DNA from: Solobacterium sp.
GTDB lineage: Bacteria > Bacillota_I > Bacilli_A > Erysipelotrichales > Erysipelotrichaceae
Length of the DNA stretch: 19,649 bases
Assembly: GCA_016284975.1 (NCBI GenBank)
Contig: JAEEPV010000054.1
Span: forward strand, 1 to 19,649
Direction: 5' to 3'
The position numbers and the translations under genes are program-made. Numbering within the stretch: the first letter of the stretch is position 1; each line of letters begins with the position of its first letter. Below, in pieces: positions 1 to 6,267 of this stretch. The notes under the pieces are model-generated. The model saw nothing but the letters and a program-made list of their open reading frames with translations. It searched no databases and was not told where the DNA came from.

Positions 1-244
1 GGTTGAGTAATGCCCTTTCATCCCGGGCCCAGTTTCTGACTGCAGTACGGAATTGTTCTTCCTCCATCGCAAACGGTGACTTCACGATCAGCCGAACACC
101 GTTTCCGGAATTCGCTTCTGCTGCCTTGGAACGGATATAGCTTTTGATTCCGTCGCTGAAAATGCTTTCCGGACTGTACGGAACATAGAGAGCGTCCTCG
201 TCATTCACAATGATGGTAATGTCTTTTATTTCTTTTTCACTCAT
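1..244 (-). CDS. hypothetical protein, 3' part outside window
   Basis: The first 81 codons of a minus-strand gene are present; the rest lies beyond position 1. It starts at ATG 242-244, preceded on its strand by an AAAGGGG ribosome binding site about seven bases away. The visible protein begins MSEKEIKDITIIVNDEDALY and is acidic and soluble. It has no signal peptide or membrane segment. I do not recognise the family. It lies downstream of the zinc-ribbon gene at 439-2163 in the same orientation, but a strong terminator separates them, so it is probably transcribed on its own. The frame is uninterrupted and the start is convincing; function is unknown. Confidence 0.7.
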   Translation of the reverse strand, partial: MSEKEIKDITIIVNDEDALYVPYSPESIFSDGIKSYIRSKAAEANSGNGVRLIVKSPFAMEEEQFRTAVRNWARDERALLN

Positions 245-402
245 CCAGATAATTCCCCTTTCTTCATTCCAATTTATAACGAAATATGCATGCATGAGTA
301 CAACACTTGTCAGAGCCCGTCTTATCTTCTCTCCACAGGCTTATGGGTTTCCGCAGTCCCTGTTTCAACGGAGTTGGTGCAGAAGCAGGATCCCGTTTTC
401 AT

Positions 403-427
403 AAAAAAGGTGTGGGATCTCCACACC
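403..427 (-). terminator. rho-independent terminator of the zinc-ribbon/coiled-coil gene
   Basis: On the minus strand a perfect 7-bp stem (GGTGTGG / CCACACC, 5-base loop) is followed at once by six T. It sits 11 bases after the stop codon of the gene at 439-2163. Confidence 0.85.
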
Positions 428-438
428 GAAACTGTTTC

Positions 439-2163
439 TTACGATTTCTTTCTGTTGCTTTCCAGAAATTCCGTACTTGTTTTGACCTTTTCACCTGCAA
501 GAGAATAGTACTCTCTTGCTGACTTCTTATAGCTTTCCAGATCCGCATCCGTTTCTTCCGAACGGATCATTTCCTTCAGTATCGTATCTGTCTTCTCCGT
601 CAGATCGTTATAGACATCCGATACCGCTGACATGATGTTATAGATCGTGATCTCCCGCTGGAAATTCAGCTGTTTCAGCAAAGCGTCTCTGCCGCTGTTT
701 GCGAACTTATGCGTTTTGATTTCCGTGTCATACAGGATGTATGCCCCGTCTTTGCCGGTCAAATGCGTACATCTTCCGCTCTTCAGGTATTCATAGATCT
801 TGGTAACTGCCACAGCATCCAGATACTTCGGAAGTACAAACTGCAGGGTCTGCAGTCCTGCCTCTGTGTCATATGCCTCTTTTAACAGAGTCATATTCTC
901 TTTTCCCTCTTCCCGAAGGATCTTGCCGACATTGATCAGCGGGATATCTTCCGCCAGTCTTTTACTGATGGATGCCGAATCTTTCTTTACATCTTCCAGC
1001 TCTTCCAGTTTTTTCCGAAGCTCTGCAATCCGCCGGATTCTGTCCTGATACGGTTTGGAGTTTTTCCATAACGCTTCTTCGCTCTCAAAGATCTCCTGTT
1101 TCCGCCGTTCATACAGTTCAACTTCTTTGTTATAGGCAGTCATTGCCTCTTCATATTCCTGCTTGATCCGGTAATACTCCTCCAGCTTCTGTGTATATTC
1201 CTGCCGCAGGGCTTCATTTTCCTGCTGTGCTTTCTGCCGGCCGAAAATACCGGATGTTTTATATTCCGGTTCTGCCGGTTCTTCCGGAACATCGATCATC
1301 ACCGGCTCCGGATACATACATCCATATTTCACTTCCCAGCCCGGCTGGATATCAAATTTCTGTTTGTTTTCCAGATCCTGGATCTCCGCAAGAATCGCAT
1401 CTTCCTTTTCTTCTACCTGACTGATAACTCTCCGTTCCATCAGGCAGGTTGTCCGGATGATCTGCCGGTCATTCTCAATCAGTCGTATGACCAGATCAAA
1501 ATACCGGTTTTCCAGCATCCAGATACCGGCTTTGATCGTCATCAGGGCATGGAAAAAACTGGTCAGATCAAGTTCTTCCTGACCGATCGGCCCGTTATTG
1601 ACTTCCAGCGAAGAACGGTTCTTCTCCATGATCTGATTCACGAATTCCGTCGCATCCGCCTGATTTTCCCGGGTGATGTATTTTGTCAGATCCCGTTTCT
1701 CAAGTTCGGTAATGGAACCGTGACCGGCAAGTGAATCCGAAAGGATATACCAGGTATGATCGGTCTCCACATAGTTATCCCATACACCGTCTACCTCTGT
1801 CGTAGGCAGTGATCCAAGTATCTGAAAATGATTTCCGGATCCGCACAGCGAACAGAGAATGACCTCCCGGTCGCCATCGATATATTTCGAGCCGACCATC
1901 ACGTCATCATACCGAAGATTATTCATGACATTCTTATAGGTCGGATAGGCGGTATAACGGATTCCGCCTTCCCCGTTATCCGAAATATCCAGGAACTCTG
2001 AAAATTCCGATTCAAGCACCGGAGCCGGAACTGGCGAATTATAAAAACCATTCTTTTCAAGTTTTGCCAATATGGCAGCTGCCTGTTTACCGTCAAGTGT
2101 CTCCAGATCTGACGGCAGATACAGAAGCTGTCCGCAATTTTTACACTTGTATAAATCGCCCAT
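439..2163 (-). CDS. zinc-ribbon and coiled-coil protein of unknown function
   Basis: This is a 574-residue protein of a family I do not recognise. Two CxxC pairs (Cys7/Cys10 in YKCKNCG, and Cys104/Cys107 in LCSLCG) could together form a split zinc ribbon. Residues about 285-420 are very rich in Glu, Lys, Gln and Arg with heptad-like spacing, indicating long coiled coils interrupted by a short Pro/Glu stretch near residue 300. There is no signal peptide or membrane segment, so it is probably cytoplasmic. The start at ATG 2161-2163 has only a weak ribosome binding site (CAGG), and no better start lies nearby. A terminator follows. Function cannot be assigned. Zinc ribbon plus coiled coil suggests a scaffold or nucleic-acid-associated protein, which is inference. 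Confidence 0.85.
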   Translation of the reverse strand: MGDLYKCKNCGQLLYLPSDLETLDGKQAAAILAKLEKNGFYNSPVPAPVLESEFSEFLDISDNGEGGIRYTAYPTYKNVMNNLRYDDVMVGSKYIDGDREVILCSLCGSGNHFQILGSLPTTEVDGVWDNYVETDHTWYILSDSLAGHGSITELEKRDLTKYITRENQADATEFVNQIMEKNRSSLEVNNGPIGQEELDLTSFFHALMTIKAGIWMLENRYFDLVIRLIENDRQIIRTTCLMERRVISQVEEKEDAILAEIQDLENKQKFDIQPGWEVKYGCMYPEPVMIDVPEEPAEPEYKTSGIFGRQKAQQENEALRQEYTQKLEEYYRIKQEYEEAMTAYNKEVELYERRKQEIFESEEALWKNSKPYQDRIRRIAELRKKLEELEDVKKDSASISKRLAEDIPLINVGKILREEGKENMTLLKEAYDTEAGLQTLQFVLPKYLDAVAVTKIYEYLKSGRCTHLTGKDGAYILYDTEIKTHKFANSGRDALLKQLNFQREITIYNIMSAVSDVYNDLTEKTDTILKEMIRSEETDADLESYKKSAREYYSLAGEKVKTSTEFLESNRKKS

Positions 2164-2398
2164 TTGCTTTACCTGACCACTTTAAATACTTTATAAGGGA
2201 TATTTCCTATATTAATATACGATTCCGGTTTTCTGTATACCTTTCTGAAAAATCCAAACAAATTTTCACATATTGTGACATCTTCCGGAACGGTCAACGA
2301 TTCTTCTTTCTGTTTCATCCGATCCGGCACTTATCCTGTTCCGCAAGGCTGCAAATTCCGGAAAAACAAAACAGCAGCTCAAGTCACTGCTGGCAGAG

Positions 2399-2429
2399 AA
2401 AAAAAAGGAGCGCCGACTTTCACCGGCGC
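2399..2429 (-). terminator. rho-independent terminator of the candidate RNA
   Basis: On the minus strand GCGCCG and CGGCGC form a 6-bp GC stem with an 8-base loop, followed by a run of T at 2399-2406. No coding gene ends just before it, which is the main reason to suspect an RNA gene upstream. Confidence 0.75.
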
Positions 2430-2610
2430 ACAAGACTCGAGTTAACCCCGAGCAACTATATTTAACCTCTTTGGAGAAATTCTGTCAATAGGTTCCAGCA
2501 GAATTTCAGCAGGAAGCCGGATTTCCTGCGGCTGGGTACCGACCATTTTCGACTGTGTGGTACATTAGTATTAACACCGGTGGCAGTTTCGAAATTAACT
2601 GCTGTTCGGG
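2399..2610 (-). ncRNA. candidate structured non-coding RNA divergent from gpsB, family unassigned
   Basis: This fills most of the 473-bp gap between the genes at 439-2163 and 2637-2993. The minus strand has a promoter-like pair (TTGTCA, 16 bases, TATAAC) just upstream and a strong terminator at 2399-2429. Between them are several stems. GAAATTCTG pairs perfectly with CAGAATTTC. GCAGGAA pairs with TTCCTGC. CAGTT pairs with AACTG. A 5'-end CCCGAACAGC can close the molecule with GTTGCTCGGG near the 3' end (9 of 10 pairs). No credible ORF with a ribosome binding site fills it. The RNase P core motif GAGGAAAGTCC is absent, as are T-box and SRP signatures. A 6S-type regulatory RNA is one possibility by size (about 210 bases) but is not shown. 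Confidence 0.5.
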
Positions 2611-2615
2611 TCTCA

Positions 2616-2643
2616 GTTATATTAATATAAGTATCTATGACAA
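2616..2643. promoter_or_regulatory. overlapping divergent promoter with palindromic -10 region
   Basis: TATATTAATATA at 2618-2629 is a perfect 12-bp palindrome, so both strands carry the same AT-rich -10 candidates. The minus-strand promoter reads TTGTCA (2638-2643), 16 bases, TATAAC (2616-2621) and would start the candidate RNA near 2610. On the plus strand a TAATAT -10 at 2623-2628 would place the transcript start at or next to the gpsB ATG (2637). No good plus-strand -35 is visible. Confidence 0.4.
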
Positions 2644-2993
2644 AACGCAATCTTACGATACAGGATATTCTCGATAAGGAATTTCACACCGACTTCAAAG
2701 GATATGCCCCTGAGGAAGTCGATGCTTTTGTTGATCTCATGATCGAAGACTATCAGTATTTCCAGGAAACCATCGACCAGCTTCATCAGACGAACCGGGA
2801 ACTGGAACAGGCGAATGCGGATTTAAGAGGAAAGATGATTGAGCTGGAAGGAAAGCTGAAGGCAAAAGATACAGAAGTCAGTGCGGCCGCCATCGGTGCA
2901 TCCAATGTCGATATGCTGAAGCGAATCTCACGTCTCGAAGAAGAAATGCTTGCGGTGAAAGAACTGGTCCGCGCGCGAACAAAGGAGAGCTGA
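2637..2993 (+). CDS. gpsB: cell-division regulator GpsB (DivIVA domain)
   Basis: GpsB is a small cytoplasmic adaptor that links penicillin-binding proteins to the division machinery in Firmicutes. The 118-residue protein has the N-terminal DivIVA/GpsB membrane-binding domain (ILDKEFHTDFKGYAPEEVD, roughly residues 10-30), then a coiled coil to about residue 80. It ends in a second helical segment, NVDMLKRISRLEEEM, that matches the C-terminal oligomerisation region of known GpsB. Length fits the family (about 95-120). Oddly, there is no Shine-Dalgarno sequence before the ATG; upstream is only the AT-rich palindrome. The message may be leaderless. It is followed after four bases by a membrane-anchored protein gene, forming an operon. 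Confidence 0.9.
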   Translation: MTKRNLTIQDILDKEFHTDFKGYAPEEVDAFVDLMIEDYQYFQETIDQLHQTNRELEQANADLRGKMIELEGKLKAKDTEVSAAAIGASNVDMLKRISRLEEEMLAVKELVRARTKES

Positions 2994-2997
2994 TCGT

Positions 2998-3861
2998 ATG
3001 CCGCAGTACTCAAGAACCGTGAAATACAAGAAACTGCGGGATGAGATCGCAATGGACAATGAAGCCCATATCAATCCCCGCAGCCGGGATCTCGAACCAT
3101 ACGCAGAACGCATCAATACCATTGCGCCGGCAATCCTTCCAGAGACTACGCCCAATGATAATGATCCTGCGATGGAGCCGCTGAATCCGGTCCATGATTT
3201 TGATTCTGCGCTCCGTCATCTCAATGAGGTGATTGAACGCACACTGGATAAAGGCCTCCCGCCGGTTACCACGAATCCCCAGCCCCGTCAGGATCCATCG
3301 ACGGCAGAACTGTTCGTATCCACAAGAAAGCCATACGCAGAGCCAGCACCGATCAGAAAACCCAAACCGGATGTGGCGCAGACTGCCGAGCTGTTCCCTT
3401 CTTCCAAAAAAACACCGACGATCCGTCCGTTTATGGTGGAAGAACCGCAGGAAGAGCGCCCGCCAGCGAAAAAGCCGGTACAGAATCTCTACGAGGTTGA
3501 TGAACAAAAGACCGAACAGATCCAGAAAACCCTGTTTGCGGATCCGGACATTCACTTTCATCCACAGGTGGAAGATACACCGAGTGATCAGCGGCAGAAG
3601 TCTGCGGATGAGATCCGTAATGAAGTGGAACAGCTGATGCGGGGAAAAACGCTGGAGGAACCGGATACGGATACGTATCTTCGTGAAACAAGAGAGCTTC
3701 AGCGGGAACTGGATGCACACGAAGATGAGATGAATGGCTTTCATGCCAAGATGGATGAGACCCACAAACTGATGAATTCCATTCTGTGGTTTGTCATCCT
3801 GGCACTGGTCGTAATCCTGCTGGTGATCATCTACTTTATCTACCGGGCATATACCGGCTGA
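2998..3861 (+). CDS. C-terminally membrane-anchored protein in the gpsB operon
   Basis: This 287-residue protein is of unrecognised family. Residues 1-70 are charged. Residues about 75-160 are rich in Pro, Lys and Thr with repeated TAELF motifs (STAELFVSTRKP and QTAELFPSSKK), and look disordered. Residues about 205-258 are Glu/Arg-rich and likely a coiled coil. A single hydrophobic segment near residues 262-283 (WFVILALVVILLVIIYFIY) ends the protein, implying a tail-anchored protein facing the cytoplasm. The ATG follows an AAAGGAGA site and lies four bases after the gpsB stop, so translation is probably coupled. A terminator follows. A role at the septum with GpsB is inferred only from the operon. 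Confidence 0.85.
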   Translation: MPQYSRTVKYKKLRDEIAMDNEAHINPRSRDLEPYAERINTIAPAILPETTPNDNDPAMEPLNPVHDFDSALRHLNEVIERTLDKGLPPVTTNPQPRQDPSTAELFVSTRKPYAEPAPIRKPKPDVAQTAELFPSSKKTPTIRPFMVEEPQEERPPAKKPVQNLYEVDEQKTEQIQKTLFADPDIHFHPQVEDTPSDQRQKSADEIRNEVEQLMRGKTLEEPDTDTYLRETRELQRELDAHEDEMNGFHAKMDETHKLMNSILWFVILALVVILLVIIYFIYRAYTG

Positions 3862-3885
3862 TTCTCAAAACCGTATTCTCTTACC

Positions 3886-3919
3886 GGGAAGCATCCGATA
3901 CCGGAAGCTTCTCTTTTTT
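3886..3919 (+). terminator. terminator of the gpsB operon
   Basis: GGGAAGC (3886-3892) pairs with GCTTCTC (3907-3913, one G-T pair), with an inner TCCG/CGGA stem, followed by six T. Confidence 0.85.
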
Positions 3920-4014
3920 AATGTGAAGACTTCGATTTCGGGGCATTCCTCTGGGTTCTTTCCTTCTGAACACTTACAATGAAGGTACATACACAGAAGG
4001 AGAAACGAAATATC

Positions 4015-4800
4015 ATGGATTTAAAATTAAACGATAAGGTTGTACTGGTTACCGGAGGTACCGGTGGAATTGGCAAGGCAATTGTAAAAGGGTTTCTGAA
4101 GGAAGGCGCGAAAGTCGCATTTTCTTCCACCAGTCAGGCAAAGATCGATGCCCTTCTGCCGGAGCTGGATGCGGGTGAACGTGTCGCTGGCTTTGTGGCA
4201 GATATGAACAAAGAAGAAGACATCAAAAACTTTGTTGAAGGTGCAAAGGCAAAATTCGGAACAGTCGATGTCGTTGTACCGAATGCCGGTTATGAAGGAA
4301 AGGCACATCCGGTACAGGATATGACGCTCGAGCTGTTTCAGGAAACGTATATGCTGAATGTGTTCGCTGTCATGTTAGTCATGAAGTACGCAGCTCCGAC
4401 CCTGATCGAAAAGAAAGCCGGTTCTGTCGTTGTCGTAGCTTCTGCGGCAGCCTATGAGCCGACGGCAGGAAACAGTGCATATGTTTCCTCAAAATATGCT
4501 GTTGCCGGACTGACCAAGTGTGTCGCAATGGAACTCGGCCCGGTCGGTGTACATGTCAACTATGTATGCCCGGGACCAGTAGACACCCCGATGATGCTGA
4601 GAATCGAAAAGGATTTCTTCGGAGATTCCATGACGCATGAAGAAGCGATGGCAATGCTGGCAGGAAACTACGCCATGGATAAGCGCTATGCCACACCGGA
4701 AGAAGTTGCCAACGCTGTTCTGTATCTTGCCTCCGAGGTATCTGCCCATACCGCAGGCATGGGAATGCACGTCGATTCCAAGGTATCCGCTCCCTGCTGA
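4015..4800 (+). CDS. classical short-chain dehydrogenase/reductase
   Basis: This is an NAD(P)-dependent oxidoreductase of the SDR superfamily, 261 residues, the usual single-domain length. The Rossmann glycine motif TGGTGGIG is at residues 13-20 and the NAG motif at 90-92. The catalytic Ser143, Tyr156 and Lys160 (YVSSK) are all present. The PGPVDTPM stretch after the active site is typical of FabG-like members. The start at 4015 is chosen because an AGAAGGAGA site precedes it; an in-frame ATG at 3979 would put that site inside the coding region. The substrate cannot be told from sequence; FabG-like, sugar or steroid alcohols are all possible. It is probably monocistronic, with a weak hairpin after the stop, and lies just before a double-glycine-leader peptide gene. 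Confidence 0.9.
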   Translation: MDLKLNDKVVLVTGGTGGIGKAIVKGFLKEGAKVAFSSTSQAKIDALLPELDAGERVAGFVADMNKEEDIKNFVEGAKAKFGTVDVVVPNAGYEGKAHPVQDMTLELFQETYMLNVFAVMLVMKYAAPTLIEKKAGSVVVVASAAAYEPTAGNSAYVSSKYAVAGLTKCVAMELGPVGVHVNYVCPGPVDTPMMLRIEKDFFGDSMTHEEAMAMLAGNYAMDKRYATPEEVANAVLYLASEVSAHTAGMGMHVDSKVSAPC

Positions 4801-4803
4801 TTT

Positions 4804-4826
4804 CGGGATCAGATTCCGATGTTTTT
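4804..4826 (+). terminator. weak terminator after the SDR gene
   Basis: CGGGAT and ATTCCG form a 6-bp stem with one G-T pair and a 3-base loop, followed two bases later by six T. The stem is short, so some read-through into the next gene is plausible. Confidence 0.45.
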
Positions 4827-4893
4827 TCCCGAGCATGGATAAATTCCGGCTCATCCGTATGTATAGATGTAACAAAAATGGAGGAAATGTTAT

Positions 4894-5181
4894 ATGGATG
4901 ACAAGAAAATCATAAATGAAAGCGGTCTTGCTTCGGTAAACGGCGGTGCAATGAATTCCGGTTTTGCAAGAGATGAACTGGTTCGTGATCTTACCATGAT
5001 GGCACGTGCCTGCATCGGTGCAGGTCTCGACAAGAGCGGATATTTCCGTAAAGCAGATCAGATGCACCCGCACTACAACCACATGTTCGGCAGCATCCCC
5101 GATGATGCATTCGAAGAGTGCAAGGAAGAGGGCTGGCAGAAGGCGCTGGAATACGGACGTATTCACGGCCTGATCGACTAA
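4894..5181 (+). CDS. small peptide with double-glycine leader
   Basis: This 95-residue protein starts at an ATG preceded by GGAGGAAA (4880-4887). Its N-terminus MDDKKIINESGLASVNGG resembles the leaders removed by C39-peptidase ABC exporters: Leu12 at -7, Val15 at -4 and Gly17-Gly18 at -2/-1. Cleavage there would release 77 residues with two cysteines (ACIG and ECKE), many acidic residues and His/Met-rich HPHYNHMF. That is unlike the short cationic class II bacteriocins. No exporter or immunity gene is visible in the window, so processing would rely on a transporter elsewhere. The leader may also be coincidental. It is flanked by terminators on both sides and so is probably a separate unit. 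Function is unknown. Confidence 0.75.
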   Translation: MDDKKIINESGLASVNGGAMNSGFARDELVRDLTMMARACIGAGLDKSGYFRKADQMHPHYNHMFGSIPDDAFEECKEEGWQKALEYGRIHGLID

Positions 5182-5185
5182 TCCG

Positions 5186-5211
5186 GAAGACCTTCAGGGT
5201 CTTCTTTTTTT
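5186..5211 (+). terminator. terminator of the double-glycine peptide gene
   Basis: GAAGACC (5186-5192) and GGTCTTC (5198-5204) form a perfect 7-bp stem followed by seven T, four bases after the stop codon. Confidence 0.9.
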
Positions 5212-5231
5212 GGGAATCCCGGCAAAAAATC

Positions 5232-5260
5232 TTGTATCCCTCCACGAATGCATGTAGTAT
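5232..5260 (+). promoter_or_regulatory. candidate promoter of the LEA-like gene
   Basis: TTGTAT and TAGTAT are separated by 17 bases. The resulting leader of about 170 bases contains the inverted repeat GATACGGATCTCCGTATC (5334-5351) and a weaker ATCACG/CGTGAT stem. Confidence 0.4.
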
Positions 5261-5437
5261 GAATTTAATATTGTTTTTTTACGGAAAAGACTCCGAAAAT
5301 ACCGGAAAGATTACGGTAACCGGAGTGCTGTGCCGATACGGATCTCCGTATCCGACAGGGTGTTCTCATCACGGTATCGATCATTCTTCGTGATGCGGAA
5401 TAGATTGCAGCCAAGAATAAGGAGGAGGTACTGATTT

Positions 5438-6124
5438 ATGGATGCAGAGAAGATTAAGGAAGAACTCAACAAGCCGATCGAGGAAGTCGCCAAGGAAGTT
5501 GGTGATGCGGCCGACGCAAAGAAAGCAGAAGTCAAAAGCTTTGTCGATGATGTAAAGGCTGATGTCGCTTCCACAAAGCAGGAATTCAAGGATGCCAACG
5601 AGGAGCTGAAGGCAAACCTCAAGGAAGCTTCTGATTCCGCGAAGGCTGAAATGCAGGAAGGTCTTGCAAAAGCAGGCGAAGCCGCAGAAGCACAGAAGGC
5701 AGAAATGAACGCTGCTGTCGAAGACGCAAAGCAGGATCTGAAGGAAGTTTCGGATCAGGTACAGGCCAGCACGCATGAAAATCTCGATAAGCTCGCTAAA
5801 ACGGCTGAGTATGTGAAGTCTGAGGCTGCATCCGCAGCGGCAGAAGCTACCGAAAGCATGAAGCAGGCGGCCGGTGAAGCTTCCGTGCAGATCAAGGAAG
5901 GCCTTGACAAGGCAGCTGTCATGGCAAAAGAAGCTTCCGATGTTGCCGGCAAGACGGTTAACGACGCGGTAGAAAGCGTAAAGAAGGAAGTTCTCGGTGA
6001 TGACGGTAAGTTTGACGAAAAAGATGTCGAACGTATCGCGAATGATGCGCAGAACACGGTCAAGAACGGACTGAATAAGATCGGTGAGGCATTCAAAGGT
6101 CTGTTCAAGAAAGAAGAGCAGTAA
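5438..6124 (+). CDS. LEA/apolipoprotein-like amphipathic helical protein
   Basis: This 228-residue protein is dominated by Ala, Lys, Glu and Asp, with no proline after residue 13 and no cysteine. It repeats short units such as KAEM, AKEASD, VKSEA and LDKA at roughly 11-residue spacing. This is the pattern of late-embryogenesis-abundant group 3/4 and apolipoprotein-like helices that lie on membranes or stay disordered until dried or bound. The last residues (GLNKIGEAFKGLFKK) form a more hydrophobic amphipathic helix that could touch the membrane. There is no signal peptide. A very strong AAGGAGGAGG site and a strong terminator suggest high expression. A stress or envelope-associated role is inferred from composition only; simple composition also makes homology searches unreliable. 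Confidence 0.8.
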   Translation: MDAEKIKEELNKPIEEVAKEVGDAADAKKAEVKSFVDDVKADVASTKQEFKDANEELKANLKEASDSAKAEMQEGLAKAGEAAEAQKAEMNAAVEDAKQDLKEVSDQVQASTHENLDKLAKTAEYVKSEAASAAAEATESMKQAAGEASVQIKEGLDKAAVMAKEASDVAGKTVNDAVESVKKEVLGDDGKFDEKDVERIANDAQNTVKNGLNKIGEAFKGLFKKEEQ

Positions 6125-6154
6125 TTCATAATCTCATCTTTGAGAAAACACGAT

Positions 6155-6193
6155 GCCGGAGATCCCCGCTCAGGGACTTCGGCTTATTTTTTT
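6155..6193 (+). terminator. terminator of the LEA-like gene
   Basis: GCCGGAG (6155-6161) pairs with CTTCGGC (6177-6183), with an inner CCC/GGG stem, then TTA and seven T. Confidence 0.85.
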
Positions 6194-6208
6194 CTGGTCC
6201 CCGCCCAC

Positions 6209-6238
6209 AATAAAACCGCACCAGGAGTTCCAATGCGG
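6209..6238 (-). terminator. terminator of the amidohydrolase operon
   Basis: On the minus strand CCGCA and TGCGG flank a 13-base loop and are followed by TTTTATT. It lies about 30 bases after the amidohydrolase stop and is tail-to-tail with the terminator at 6155-6193. Confidence 0.6.
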
Positions 6239-6267
6239 CCTGTAAGAAATCATAATTGTTGCTGTAC

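Noticed and set aside
286..295. ATGCATGCAT as a shared operator (also at 8358-8367, and TGCATGCATA near 18556)
   Set aside because: The sites lie in unrelated contexts, the sequence is a simple alternating palindrome, and only the one at 8358 sits in a sensible promoter position.
2064..2465. 133-codon plus-strand ORF
   Set aside because: It runs antisense across the start of the zinc-ribbon gene and into the candidate RNA, has no ribosome binding site, and its composition (runs of His, Ser, Arg) is that of a shadow frame.
2399..2610. RNase P RNA next to gpsB
   Set aside because: The synteny expectation is good, but GAGGAAAGTCC and the rest of the conserved core are absent on both strands. 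A CCGGCTT match lies inside a simple hairpin and is not in the right context.
3010..3765. 251-codon minus-strand ORF
   Set aside because: It is antisense to the membrane-anchored gene of the gpsB operon; Ile/Arg/Phe-rich composition shows it is a shadow.
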